From NCBI GenBank assembly GCA_002840895.1, contig PHCZ01000004.1, forward strand, positions 1 through 64,000: a stretch of DNA of 64,000 nt, read 5' to 3'. Positions 46,801-54,128 of the stretch are shown here, one piece after another; position 1 is the stretch's first letter; every line of letters starts with the position of its first letter. The notes below the pieces were generated by a model. The model saw only the letters and a program-made list of their open reading frames with translations. It had not been told where the DNA came from and searched no databases. A program made the translations under genes and the position numbers. The DNA comes from Bacteroidetes bacterium HGW-Bacteroidetes-8 (lineage in GTDB: Bacteria > Bacteroidota > Bacteroidia > Bacteroidales > UBA932).

Positions 46801-48401
46801 CTATTGATATTTTACTGCGACAAAACCTATGGGACGAAGAAGACCGCTTGCGTGCTGTGGATTTGGTGCCAGAAGCCGATATTGATAAACCCGAAGTAGC
46901 CGTTTACACATATGATGCCGGTGGCGAACGCACCATAAAGTATGCCCCCGGACGGTTTGATGCCCGCTACAGTGCAAAAGAAACAGGGTTTGCCCATAAA
47001 CTGGAAGCCACGGTATATCCAAGCCCTTTACTCACTGTCAAGCCCTTAAAACTGCCTGACGGGATACGACCTGATTTATTGGACCAATTCCCCCTGACTA
47101 AATACACCAAACATTACTACATTGGTAGTGAGCGTATCCATAGTGCATTGGGAACAGTAAATAATTTGGGGTTATTATGTAAAGATATGGAAGTAAGTAC
47201 TGCGGTTGTCCAATTGGTGGACCAAAAGGTGATTGACGCAAGCGACGCCATAGTAGCAGATCATTTGAAGTTTGACAAAGAAATTTTCATAAGCCCCCAA
47301 GTACTTTATGGCACTACCGAGGCATTTAGTTGCAGGTTTGAGCATAACGATAAGGTTTTTGCTGCTTACTGGTACCATCCCGACCATTTGGGAAGTTCAA
47401 GTTATATCACTAATTTAGCAGGGGATATCACACAGCATATGGAATATTTGCCCTTTGGTGAAACACTGGTGGAGGAACATTTGAACTCAAACAACTCTCC
47501 ATACAAGTTCAACGCCAAGGAGCTGGATGAAGAGACGGGGTGGTACTATTACGGGGCTAGGTATTATGACCCGAAGTGGAGTGTGTGGTTAAGTATTGAT
47601 CCATTGGCAACATATAATCCAGTTATGGAAAATGAGTTTTATGGAGATGGGCAGCATAATGGTGGGTTTTTTAATAATTTTAACTTAAACCCATATATTT
47701 ATACTTATCAAAATCCTGTTATTTATATTGACCCTAATGGTAAACAAGCTTTCTTCATGCATGGAACTTTTGTTAATAATATAGGGATGAGTCGGTCAAG
47801 TATGGATGCAATTCGCCAAGAGTTTAGAAACACTTCCTCTCATCATTATAATATGTTTGATTCTAGTAATAGGGCGCAAAGTTTGCCAAACACCAAAATA
47901 GGAAGATTAAAGTTTGCCGCTGGTTTATATAACTTTGTTTTAGAAAATAGAAAGGCCGGCGAACCAATTACTTTAGTGGGACATAGTCATGGAGGTAATG
48001 TAGTTACTTTAACAGCAAACATGTTAGAAAATCATTTTGAAAGTATTGGTGAAAAAGTACAAATTAATATACTTACCATAAATACCCCCATAAGGGAATA
48101 TGGCTTATCGGAAAATAGCAGTGTTGCTCATTATAACATATTTAGTCCTGATGATATAGTTCAGGTTGCTGGCTTTAAGGATTTTGACAATATTCCTAAT
48201 GGTTTAGCTGGAAGAAAATCTGATAAGGCTTTTAATATAGGCTATAGGGATAAATCTGGTCTCTTCAGTGGCAGTTGGAATTTAGGTCATGATGGACAAA
48301 GTGATGAAAACGTGGATGAATGGCTTCCAAAATTAAATAAAATGAGAAATGAGATTAATGAATTTGCTAAGCGATTAAAATCATTAGAAATTAAAGAATG
48401 A
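37875..48401 (+). CDS. Giant SpvB/RHS polymorphic toxin with a lipase-like C-terminal tip
   Basis: 3508 residues with an exported N-terminus (NFLIAGLMSNLMVFA). Around residues 515-600 is an SpvB/TcaC-type domain (FPIKLPPGRNGLQPSLEVAY). FG-GAP/VCBS repeats with DxNGDGLPD motifs lie at about 913, 993, 1778, 1859 and 1950. RHS/YD repeats fill about 2150-3150. The conserved RHS core (YHPDHLGSSSYITN, WYYYGARYYDPKW, PNGK) ends near 3288. The last ~220 residues are a variable tip with VGHSHGGNV (Ser3371), SPDDIVQV and LGHDG, i.e. a probable alpha/beta-hydrolase (phospholipase/esterase-like) effector. The overlapping next gene is a candidate immunity gene. Confidence 0.93.
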   Translation: MPFNVFKTLRKPGYTNFLIAGLMSNLMVFAEPVQRASSNLLIEKNFRIHFHKNTFHKPEADTYTIEPVEGTLKTVENNVNPDKPRTTVKSSKENESLSTNSNLKRKAPQQTQNNTFNDLSEYFVFYAKEEQGKIGIEEVFYPENPHDNFFTIFIPENISIDNHDVILSYDLFGLNEAANTTKSINGNEAYGGKIITKDNAWKEVQEQIHPTHLKQGHNEIFFTRRADIPYSYFIKNVKLTLVEKKDAPITLVTAKAIHNNNQVYIVGTSTLNTNGAITIAGKTVPVKNGVIDYFLNIENLEGEKLTVQYQEEGMINSYHHPVTAEETDLEEIIFQDEFLTQSKLFGLNTPSTDFQFQSVTIETNYKEYFKDNAAILVQGLNFKDMKPLNQDLVNVTSGVYEAYRVTGTQIEDTASVKMHLEFDEQLIPTGYTAKDIRTFYYDASARNWKALPLESLKMEGNSVVSMVTDPGGETDYINGIIKVSESPETSNFVPTAMSDIEFANPSQGVVSIPPPSPNNMGAASTSFPIKLPPGRNGLQPSLEVAYNSEGGNGWMGMGWDIQTPAINVNTKWGIPFFDPTYESEVYSLNGQDLVFKLGESEYTSPHRINQDISRGTAEKQFYLRKEGSYNSIVRKGSSPQNYWWEVTDKYGNKSFYGGYQGSVVDNAVIKDGEGRIAHWAIYRQEDPYGNYIKYTYDKDEVMLGLTISAQEFYLSKIEYTLATGVNKNYEVNFKRNQYSVGQPTSSLERKDISTNARYGLLQITKDLLTEIEVAYFDGFQKQTIRTYRFDYAEGDFKKQLLTRISEFDTQGNLFYSNTMEYFVLNNGPLINNTETLWSGNSETISSTLHNIATGGFGDNIPKGSALGTNTSKGSSFGLRAGLGLGTNFTSVANTIGGSYNYSRNEQTTRISFIDINGDGLPDKVYYNNNGGVYYRPNTGEGFGNLMLVDGATSLDKSISKSHGTGYDANLLGLIGVGKSRSKTKTTTNHYFVDFNGDGLPDLLSNNRVKFNITQENSDYTLRSFDDYGVNDTENPIVSGAIDPALLEYLQLESMDELREQHSQFDHVKVWRAPYKGTVNIASQAKLIAKNIDADNNENKFRLTIERAGSQQTTGTTTPLGNAIQLESLTGPATTINENNVSVNKGEYLFFRVHNLGYGYGGEVEWNPTITYTSTDNFPYTTHDDENGKLMNVFEAEGDFIMNNDLSWGPHQNDVSVLLDFNISINELNAIDLSDDIHFKIKKYQVDLDDGSVQLTNTWTLSYDHINSSLSGATGTFTTNVDATNSNFVFSFEAESDSNIAWDEINWKPVVSGENTGMANPPVNYKIYDDNVNEEKYWFNANQLIDPIIDPQVPGDEQNPFMELKHNMFDLDHTNLLNTYFNEDEPLPVKINWVVKKKEGNLTQVLHRETFYLQAELVGTWVPVWVYIFTKEADPTSDQINPATDTEYFQYPISKEDIEAIYNTPGSRLYSAFYIDNKNFGKNNATSTTLSLHPDIQGVSFTPISVQKTFHSISPSFYGIPYRGWGQFLYNGGLAFEYNEEGEITNPGSPDVFDGNIDMSVFDFDGDPEGLQDEIDNADPEDMTLNGENIRYTFYSQDQPDQMFENPSIITAKYGYNLDGDLTSTVGRFGESNLHDLFLTASDLIDGTAGVVVGFKQLSESKGKAKSGNIGTVSGTVSEAKSVVLNQYIDLNGDRYPDIITGGKIQYTNLRGGLSGTTLNNENVFVSGSFNEDNTHGVTISGMNPKSDQGKSQKNPIISNISAGINTGDGSTSNVKQWTDMNGDGLPDQVLIEDHAVKVRLNVGYGSFTEEMIPWGSGYGTLLTSERDNLGLGAPLPISASFAAGFGGGQSTSAMNTLLTDVNGDGLPDLVIRTQNGFEYYLNTGTGFDDVPQPFYGGGEVEEDVSVSGNVYASFTTGFMIPIPFAPIKVTFTPSFGLNAAFGEKRVTVQDINGDGLPDILTGEDDNASVSARLNQVGKNNLLYKVNTPLGGSWEVDYELTENTYDLPHSKWVMKKIITHDGFTQEAAPTFDETLTTIVYDKGKHDRREREFLGFETLRVEQRHPSLEVVYRYTEKKYHNTSYYLKGAVKETAVYTDADEILSLTRMFYNLLNPDTPVVETNVNIDAVYQQPLSGDPDYSRLLAVPVKTITTSFEDGQNLNLVQLFSEYDGQGNITSYHNNGSTFEDAYRTEIEYEDVGYPGLPTKISVFKNQSNELLREREAVYNSFGKLHRIIINLGDNETNNVEFAYDSYGNTTQVKQLDNLGALGGYFIQTIGYDTEVKTYPVSFSDSFNQQSSSVYNFLFGVPVYVTDMNGNSMRTRLDNRGRVIEVTGPYELPNGWTIRNEYKGEDPVHVQIGSAGPNDYMISNAQGSFVAAEPGTLPLNNAQHHAVTRHFDPDNALNEILTVSIVDGFGQAIQLKKTHNSDAMKWLVSGYEEKDAYGRVLKSFLPVVQNTYPTNLHILSGADTGYYAQSLNNLPAVEMEYDQRDRQLFVKQPGEQLQTYFEYAIVDGMFSTRVTNENTFGQDQVQESFTDVRGRKRKVVQNNEITTQFYYNAINELIKVKNTKGYETVYEYDLAGRRILEKHPDRGITSYTYNNAGALTEKKTANLSQPNQTGVITYQYNYHRLTEINYPHHPENDVKYTYGSALTSGPDDYNIGRLIMQEDATGIQQFEYGKLGELIETIRGVAVAGKLSYWFKTEWIYDSWNRISKIYYPDGETVDYQYDKAGQLNNIARDIPGVNAPRYIVENITYTDYGERASILYGNGTQTTYDYDIRRRMNAVSHNFNSFNIEKEYSYDVLSNILNIETVNSTSPISGTLGGPVNHTYKYDDYNRLIEANGSYVGPGDVTPELLRHEYTLDMLYDVDHTILSKKQTHIKGAINSLNDPINQVIPVMTTSYDLEYDGYASGSQVAGDYNYVQPHAPREITELPNHDYNDDPNDPRIKRQLVDYDANGNMVSTTQRVSDPNEPTGTIDILLRQNLWDEEDRLRAVDLVPEADIDKPEVAVYTYDAGGERTIKYAPGRFDARYSAKETGFAHKLEATVYPSPLLTVKPLKLPDGIRPDLLDQFPLTKYTKHYYIGSERIHSALGTVNNLGLLCKDMEVSTAVVQLVDQKVIDASDAIVADHLKFDKEIFISPQVLYGTTEAFSCRFEHNDKVFAAYWYHPDHLGSSSYITNLAGDITQHMEYLPFGETLVEEHLNSNNSPYKFNAKELDEETGWYYYGARYYDPKWSVWLSIDPLATYNPVMENEFYGDGQHNGGFFNNFNLNPYIYTYQNPVIYIDPNGKQAFFMHGTFVNNIGMSRSSMDAIRQEFRNTSSHHYNMFDSSNRAQSLPNTKIGRLKFAAGLYNFVLENRKAGEPITLVGHSHGGNVVTLTANMLENHFESIGEKVQINILTINTPIREYGLSENSSVAHYNIFSPDDIVQVAGFKDFDNIPNGLAGRKSDKAFNIGYRDKSGLFSGSWNLGHDGQSDENVDEWLPKLNKMRNEINEFAKRLKSLEIKE

Positions 48402-48958
48402 ACTTAAAGATGAAAAAAAAATTAAAAATATTATTGTTAATAATTATAGTTCTTTTTGTTTCTATAATATACAATTTAATTTCAGGAAATAAGGTTCCTA
48501 TAACTGGTCACGCTATAGCTTTAATTAGACCAATAATTAACAATTATAAAGTAATTGATTTAAAAAACGTAATAAAAAAACAAGATAAAGTGAGCTTTAA
48601 AGAGTTGCCTGAAAATATAAAAAATAGTTTAAAAGATTACAAAGAAGATGTCAATAGGCCTGTTTCTAAAAAAAAATTTGATTATAAAATCCCATATATT
48701 AATTTAGGAACAGATAACAATTTGAATTATGAAAAGAGTAATTTTATTTACTCGGACTATATTTTATTTTATACTTACGGAAAAGATTATCAAGCAGTTT
48801 ATATAAATCATTCCTATTATATAGATATTACTGAATATGGTAATCCTATATTTTATAAAGACATTATGTATGTTTATTGTGATGAATCTGGCAGGTTGTT
48901 TACAGATGAGAATGCTATTTACTCAGTAGTTAATCTTACTAAGTTAATAGAGATGTGA
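48398..48958 (+). CDS. Candidate immunity protein for the RHS lipase-like tip
   Basis: 186 residues; the start overlaps the RHS stop by 4 nt (ATGA), a typical toxin-immunity arrangement. An N-terminal membrane anchor (KILLLIIIVLFVSIIYNLI) precedes a soluble part rich in Tyr and Asn. No family recognised. An anchored extracytoplasmic immunity protein would fit a toxin acting on membrane lipids. The DNA here is much more AT-rich than the RHS body. Function is inferred from position. Confidence 0.7.
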   Translation: MNLKMKKKLKILLLIIIVLFVSIIYNLISGNKVPITGHAIALIRPIINNYKVIDLKNVIKKQDKVSFKELPENIKNSLKDYKEDVNRPVSKKKFDYKIPYINLGTDNNLNYEKSNFIYSDYILFYTYGKDYQAVYINHSYYIDITEYGNPIFYKDIMYVYCDESGRLFTDENAIYSVVNLTKLIEM

Positions 48959-49021
48959 TCGCCTTTCCAAAGTATCCTTGCTTCGGCGTGACACACTGTT
49001 GGAGGAGCATTTAAGTAGAGA

Positions 49022-49801
49022 AACAACTCGCCCTACAAGTTCAACGCAAAGGAATTTGATGAAGAGACGGGGTGGTATTATTATGGGGCGAGGTATTATG
49101 ACCCGAAATGGAGTACATTCCTCAGTGTTGATCCCGCAAGTGAGATGTACCCGGGTGTATCGCCATATGCTTATACCTTACAAAATCCAGTTCGTTACAC
49201 TGACCCTACAGGCATGTTTGTGGAAGGGGCAAATGGATGTGGTTGTCCCCCAGATTGCCCAGAGGGAGTTAATCCTCCTCCAGAAGTAGTACAGGTTAAA
49301 TCTTATTTAGATAATAACCCTTTAGTTAAAATGTACTCATCTCTTTCGAAAGTATTTGAGAGCTATAAAAAAGATATTCCTGACACCGAAGCAGATTTCA
49401 CAATTTACGGAGCACAAAAAGCAGGTGATAATGGTGCTAGTATAGGTGTTAATAATGAAAAAGGAGCAAAGCATAGTATAAATGTTGATGCTGAAAGTTC
49501 ATGGCTAAAAATTGCTGAGTATGCAGGGAAGGGATGGCGTATGATTTTGGGTCTTGATGAGGAGATTGATGGACGGGAAGTAACCCGTGATGACTCTAAG
49601 AAAAGTGATACTCATGTTTTAATAAAATACTCCAGTAATAGTGATGCTGATAACGTGATATGGAAGGATGGTGCCAAAAGTTTAGAAGAAGCAAGAAAGA
49701 TTTTCACAGAAACGATGGAAAAGGCTAAAAATAAAGATGAACGTACTTTAAGCACATATAGTACTGATTCTATAAAAATAATAGAAAAGAAAAATAAATA
49801 A
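49022..49801 (+). pseudogene. Orphan RHS C-terminal tip 1, no start
   Basis: A promoterless piece of an RHS gene in one frame: NNSPYKFNAKEFDEETGWYY, YGARYYDPKWSTFLSVDP, SPYAYTLQNPVRYTDPTGM, then a new variable tip of about 190 residues (WLKIAEYAGKGWRMILGLDE, then KSDTHVLIKYSSNSDADN) ending in KKNK. The homology to the intact core at 47450-47600 begins even earlier (about 48988, ACACTGTTGGAGGAGCATTT) but in a different frame. Such displaced tips can replace the tip of the full-length RHS gene by recombination through the conserved core. The tip's activity is unknown. Confidence 0.85.
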
Positions 49802-49803
49802 AG

Positions 49804-50622
49804 ATGAACAAACATTTTATAACTTTTTTAATACTGATAATCAGTTTTGTTTCTTGTAAAAAAAACCACAAAGTCATAGATCGAGATGATGACGGGAACA
49901 TTGAATCTATCCATTATTACAATAAGGATAAGAAAATAGATTCTTCTTACTTATATTATCCGTCCCAAAAGCTAAAACAGGTAGTGTATTTTAACGCAGG
50001 AGATAGCCTTAGCTATACTGTCATTTACAAAGAAGACGGAACAAAACGGGCAGAAGGCAATATTGTAAGAAACAATTTAGATTATAGGATTGGTAATTGG
50101 CAGCAATATGGTGGAGAAAAAACAGATAGTATAGTTGAATACATCAATATGAATAATAAATCTTATATTAACCAAGTATGGGTTTTGAATAAGAAAACAA
50201 AAGATACTATAAGAAATAAAGGTAATTACTATTATATCTTCAACAAAGATACTATTTCTGTAAATGACACATTAGAATATAGGTTTTATTTGTTTCAGCC
50301 ATATTTTAGTTATGATTCTGATATGTTAGTAGTTATGCCTGAAAATGATAATGATTTAAAGGAAGATTTTTCAAACATTGATGACATAAAAAAAAATACT
50401 TTTTATAGTTTAAAAAATGATGGTATCCCCCATCCAGAAATTCCTAAAGAAGTCCCTAAAAACCATAATGCAAATTTTGGCATCATATATAAAAAACCTG
50501 GAGAAGAAAGGATAAGGGGGTATATCTCTGAGTATGTTAAAGATAAAAAAGATACCACAAAGAGAATGGAACGTATATTATTTTTTGACGAAACAATTTA
50601 TGTAAAAGACTCGGTTAATTAA
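49804..50622 (+). CDS. Candidate immunity lipoprotein (YwqK/MORN-like) for orphan tip 1
   Basis: A 272-residue lipoprotein (lipobox FVSC, Cys18). The region DDDGNIESIHYYNKDKKIDS then YLYYPSQKLKQVVYFNAG and EDGTKRAEGNIVRNN resembles the repeated beta-hairpins of YwqK/MORN-type antitoxin proteins. It starts 2 nt after the orphan tip stop, so it is the presumed immunity gene retained with that cassette. Whether it is expressed is unclear, since the tip has no own start. Confidence 0.72.
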   Translation: MNKHFITFLILIISFVSCKKNHKVIDRDDDGNIESIHYYNKDKKIDSSYLYYPSQKLKQVVYFNAGDSLSYTVIYKEDGTKRAEGNIVRNNLDYRIGNWQQYGGEKTDSIVEYINMNNKSYINQVWVLNKKTKDTIRNKGNYYYIFNKDTISVNDTLEYRFYLFQPYFSYDSDMLVVMPENDNDLKEDFSNIDDIKKNTFYSLKNDGIPHPEIPKEVPKNHNANFGIIYKKPGEERIRGYISEYVKDKKDTTKRMERILFFDETIYVKDSVN

Positions 50623-50775
50623 AAATAAAACTAACAAATTTTGCAATGAGTTCCCCGCTCTTATAAAACCATAATGTTGAATGAGTTAATTACTAGATCA
50701 AGTTTATGTTTCAAATATGTTGATATATTTTTTTTAACCCGCTACGCATTCTAGCAAAAAAAATTTAAAAACGCA

Positions 50776-51606
50776 TGTAGTGAAACAGAATACAAGTTTA
50801 ATGCAAAAGAGCTGGATGCGGAGACGGGCAACTATTATTACGGTGCAAGGTATTATGACCCGAAGTGGAGTATAATGTTATCGGTTGACCAGATGTATGA
50901 TAAATACCCTTCGTTCAGTCCATATGCTTATACTTTACAAAACCCAGTGAAGTACATCGACCCTACAGGGATGACGCCGGAAAGCCCTGATGATTGGATA
51001 TGGGATAAGAACAAGAAAGAGTACGTTTGGGATGGGAATGTTACAGGAGAGCATAATACACCTAAAGGTTTTGAACATGTAGGGCCATCTATCAAGGATG
51101 TAGAAGAGCATCATGAAGAAAATAATCCAATATCATCTATTTTTACCAATCCAAAAATGGGAGAAGACAGAACCCCTTGGCCAGGAGAAATTTTAGAACG
51201 TGAATCTACTATTTTTGAAAAAGCAAGAGATTTTGGCGTAGAAAACAATATCCCTTTTTCTGAAACTGCTTATAACATAGCAGATGGTGTTTCTGCTTTT
51301 GTGACTAGTTTTGATTTATTGAATCCCAAAGAACACCCACTTCGTTTAGATGGTTCTAATTCCATAAGAGGAAGTGAAGATCATATTAACTCTGGTATTA
51401 ATGGATATATGACAGTTTTGCCTTTACCTAAATTTAATATACGTGGGTTTAATATGGCTCAATCAAATTCATTTTTTAAAGGAACTTGGTATAATCAACT
51501 TTCCCCAAGTACTAAAGGTACAGCCCTAAAGGTATTTAACTCTTTAATGAAGAAAATAGTAACCCCTAAAGCCTTTTTTAAACAAATGAAATCACAATTG
51601 GAATAA
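50776..51606 (+). pseudogene. Orphan RHS C-terminal tip 2, no start
   Basis: A second promoterless RHS core-plus-tip fragment: EYKFNAKELDAETGNYYYGA, RYYDPKWSIMLSVDQMYDKY, SPYAYTLQNPVKYIDPTGM. A tip of about 210 residues follows (PESPDDWIWDKNKKEYVWDG, then GEDRTPWPGEILERE and YNIADGVSAFVTSFDLLNP, ending KAFFKQMKSQLE). The DNA before it (50623-50775) has no gene. The repeated core gives recombination homology with the main RHS gene and orphan 1. The tip is of unknown activity; its end resembles the end of a polymorphic toxin preceded by a pre-toxin-like region. Confidence 0.85.
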
Positions 51607-51609
51607 ATT

Positions 51610-51831
51610 ATGGTATCTTTTTTTCTTCAAATAATAGGAGCTTCGGTTCGTTATTTTATAAGCTTTGTGAGCCATAAATTAGCTGGTAGAAAGGCAAAAA
51701 GTTTTGATGCTTTTTTTAAAGATAGGGGCAATGATGTAGTATTTAATAGCACAAATGACTACATAAATACTCTTATTGGAATTATAACTTTTTTGACGTT
51801 CTTAATTCTAAGCTATTTATTATTCGGTTAA
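51610..51831 (+). CDS. Small membrane protein, candidate immunity for orphan tip 2
   Basis: 73 residues, starting 3 nt after the orphan tip. Two hydrophobic segments (FFLQIIGASVRYFISFV and TLIGIITFLTFLILSYLLF) frame a basic middle. The position suggests an immunity gene or part of one. No family recognised. Confidence 0.55.
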   Translation: MVSFFLQIIGASVRYFISFVSHKLAGRKAKSFDAFFKDRGNDVVFNSTNDYINTLIGIITFLTFLILSYLLFG

Positions 51832-51841
51832 AAATGAAAAA

Positions 51842-52288
51842 ATGAAAAATAAAGTTTTGATATACATTTTATTAGCTTTCAGCCTCAATACTTTTGCGCA
51901 GGATATTTTTGAAAAAAAATTTGAAAATTGTGATACAGAAAAGTTTGTTATGGAAAGTAACACAATATCAGTAAAACAAAAAACTGATTTTGTAAATATT
52001 CTTGCAACCAATTTTGACAAAAAAACAGTAAAAGAAATTAGAGGATTATTATCTCTACAAGTCATAGTAAACGAAGAGGGAGGTTCGTGCCTTTTGAGCA
52101 TTGATAACGAAACAAACATAAGAACAGAAGATTTAAATTTGAAAATGATAATAGATAATGAAGTAAAATGGTATAAGCCTAAAGAAAAGACGTCCGTTAT
52201 ACTGGCAATAAAATTCTACGGAAATGAGGTAGAACTAAAACGTATAGGATTAAGTTCTGAAAAAGGTTTTCATGAATTAATTGATTAA
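51842..52288 (+). CDS. Exported hypothetical protein after orphan tip 2
   Basis: 148 residues with a signal peptide (VLIYILLAFSLNTFAQ). The mature part contains IRGLLSLQVIVNEEGGSCLL then KTSVILAIKFYGNEVELKRI, a beta-rich pattern reminiscent of TonB-C-like modules but not diagnostic. It starts 10 nt after the small membrane gene. Either this or the 73-residue protein could be the immunity factor of orphan tip 2. Confidence 0.6.
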   Translation: MKNKVLIYILLAFSLNTFAQDIFEKKFENCDTEKFVMESNTISVKQKTDFVNILATNFDKKTVKEIRGLLSLQVIVNEEGGSCLLSIDNETNIRTEDLNLKMIIDNEVKWYKPKEKTSVILAIKFYGNEVELKRIGLSSEKGFHELID

Positions 52289-52354
52289 GTATCGGTAATG
52301 ATATGAATTAGACACTCCCAACCATATTTTCTATAAAAAGTTAAACCGTTAAAA

Positions 52355-52415
52355 TTTAGGCTGTTTTTTATTTATAAAAACGTTCCCATTTTTTTTTGTA
52401 AGGAAACAGCCTAAA
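52355..52415. repeat. Inverted repeat after the orphan RHS cassettes
   Basis: TTTAGGCTGTTT (52355-52366) and AAACAGCCTAAA (52404-52415) form a perfect 12 bp stem with a 37 nt loop. It marks the end of the RHS cassette array and may be a terminator or an element edge. Confidence 0.5.
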
Positions 52416-52466
52416 AAGAATTCTACAACATCCCCCACCTTTGCAACCCTAAGAGGAAAGTAATAA

Positions 52467-53225
52467 TGGGGGATACGTTATCATCCCGACAACCCAATAT
52501 GCTACTTTGCAGAAACCAACTTCCGGGACAAGCGGGACCGGTTTGGTATCCACCTGCTTGACCGCCTGTACCACACCTATATCCTGGGACGAACCGGAAC
52601 AGGGAAGTCCACCTTACTTGAAACCAAAATCTACAATGACATCCACGCAGGAAACGGCCTGTGCCTCATTGATATCCACGGTGATTTGGTACAAAAGGTA
52701 CTCACCCATATCCATTTCTCAAGACAACACGACCTTATTTACCTCGATGCCACTGACCCAAACCTTAACCTTGGTTACAATGTACTGCGGAATGTCTCTG
52801 TTGAAAAACGTCCCTTAGTAGCCTCCAATATCCTTGAGGTCTTCCAACACCTATGGGGAAACCAAAGTTGAGGAGTTAAACTTTCCCATATCCTGCGCAA
52901 CATCCTCTTGTTGCTCCTCGATCAAAAACACGCTGACTTCTCGGATATCCTCAGGGATTACACAATAAAAACATTTTCACGGTCTTTAAAGGGTTACAGG
53001 TTTGAATCCTTCAGGGTTATATTTCGGAATTTAATGCATTGGAAATCAGTTCTTATAGTAGATCTCTGTGTCAATTCTGGGACACTTTCTTATTTTTTTG
53101 AGACAAATGAGGTTTTTTTAAAAAGGGGTACAATAGACATAAAATCATTTTTAAGGAATGAGAAAATCCCTAAAACAGAAGAAAGAATACCGATAATTGT
53201 CCAAAAGTCCATACATCAAATATAA
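52467..53225 (+). pseudogene. Decayed type IV coupling-protein / VirD4-TraG-like ATPase fragment
   Basis: An open frame without a start reads ICYFAETNFRDKRDRFGIHL, then the Walker A segment YILGRTGTGKSTLLETKI and LCLIDIHGDLVQKVLTHIHF, then ASNILEVFQHLWGNQS. A TGA at 52869-52871 interrupts it where the family has Trp. The frame continues GVKLSHILRNILLLLLDQKH then ADFSDILRDY before homology is lost near 52970; the tail to 53225 looks unrelated. The N-terminal third (membrane part) and the C-terminus are missing. This is a remnant of a conjugation coupling protein (type IV secretion DNA-binding domain). Confidence 0.75.
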
Positions 53226-53843
53226 TAAAAAAATTGTATGTATCGAGACGTTAAGTTGCATAGCCGGTCCCTAAAAAAACAAACTGAACCAAACATAAAA
53301 GGCAAACACTTACCTAATTCAAATTTATTTATTACTGCTTCAATTTAACGTCAGACCATGATGTATTTAAAAAGTACTTCCTGACCCCAGCGGGGTCAAA
53401 TATTTGTAACAAAGCCCATACCTATAGAACCCAAGACCCCGGCGGCCTGCCTCCCGAAGGGAGGGGTCGCATTCCTTCTCAAATCCAATCCGTAAAATCC
53501 GCCCAAATCCGCGTCATCAGCGTTCCATTTGAGTTTTTTTAAGTTTTAACTAATCCTCCAATCAAAGGATAATCAAACTGAGCACTGCCACTGAACACTG
53601 ATTATTCCATTGGAACTTGCATTGCCAGCCGTAAGTTCACTGAAGGTTTGGGTGCTTGAATATTTGGTGCTTCAAATCAAATTATGTTAAAAAAACACCC
53701 GACGTCCGGTCAACTTACGATTTTCTGAAAATCCAACTCCCCAACTTTGTCCCACGAAAGTCAAACCATTCTATGAACCCTAAGCCGGGTCGCAGCCAAA
53801 AGCTGATATCCCCCTTCCCGGCTTAATTTAAAAACAATGAATC
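53226..53843. other. Gene-free repeat-rich region
   Basis: Holds several dispersed-repeat types: GACCCCAGCGGGGTC at 53384-53398, GCCTCCCGAAGGGAGG at 53450-53465, a CCGCCCAAATCCGCGTCATC tract around 53498, and the second copy of ACACCCGACGTCCGGT at 53696-53711. No reliable coding frame. The promoter of the following HTH gene should be in its last 100 bp. Confidence 0.5.
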
Positions 53844-54119
53844 ATGGGAACACCAATCATCACCCAGGCAGACCTCGACCAATTCAAGGAAGACGTCATC
53901 AACGAATTAAGATCCTTAATGGCCAAAGAAAAAACCGTAAAAACCCGGTGGCTAAAAAACACAGAAGTAAAAAAAATGTTGCAAATAAGCCACAGTACAC
54001 TACAAACCCTACGGGCTAACGGTACACTCAGCTACACAAAAGTGGGAGGAATCATTTACTACGATGGAGAAGAAATCGAAAAAATGATGGAAGAAAACAA
54101 AATCAGCAATAGAGTTTAA
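53844..54119 (+). CDS. HTH DNA-binding protein (excisionase/HTH_17-like)
   Basis: 91 residues: KTRWLKNTEVKKMLQISHST then LQTLRANGTLSYTKVGGIIY, the MerR/excisionase-type winged helix common on Bacteroidota mobile elements. The acidic N-terminal helix and EIEKMMEENK end are typical. It is probably an element regulator or excisionase-like factor. The next gene follows after 9 nt. Confidence 0.85.
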   Translation: MGTPIITQADLDQFKEDVINELRSLMAKEKTVKTRWLKNTEVKKMLQISHSTLQTLRANGTLSYTKVGGIIYYDGEEIEKMMEENKISNRV

Positions 54120-54128
54120 AAATGAAGA

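Noticed and set aside
48978-49289. 103-residue open frame across the orphan RHS core
   Set aside because: It reads the RHS core in the wrong frame (Arg/Thr-rich); the true frame gives NNSPYKFNAKE..GARYYDPKW.
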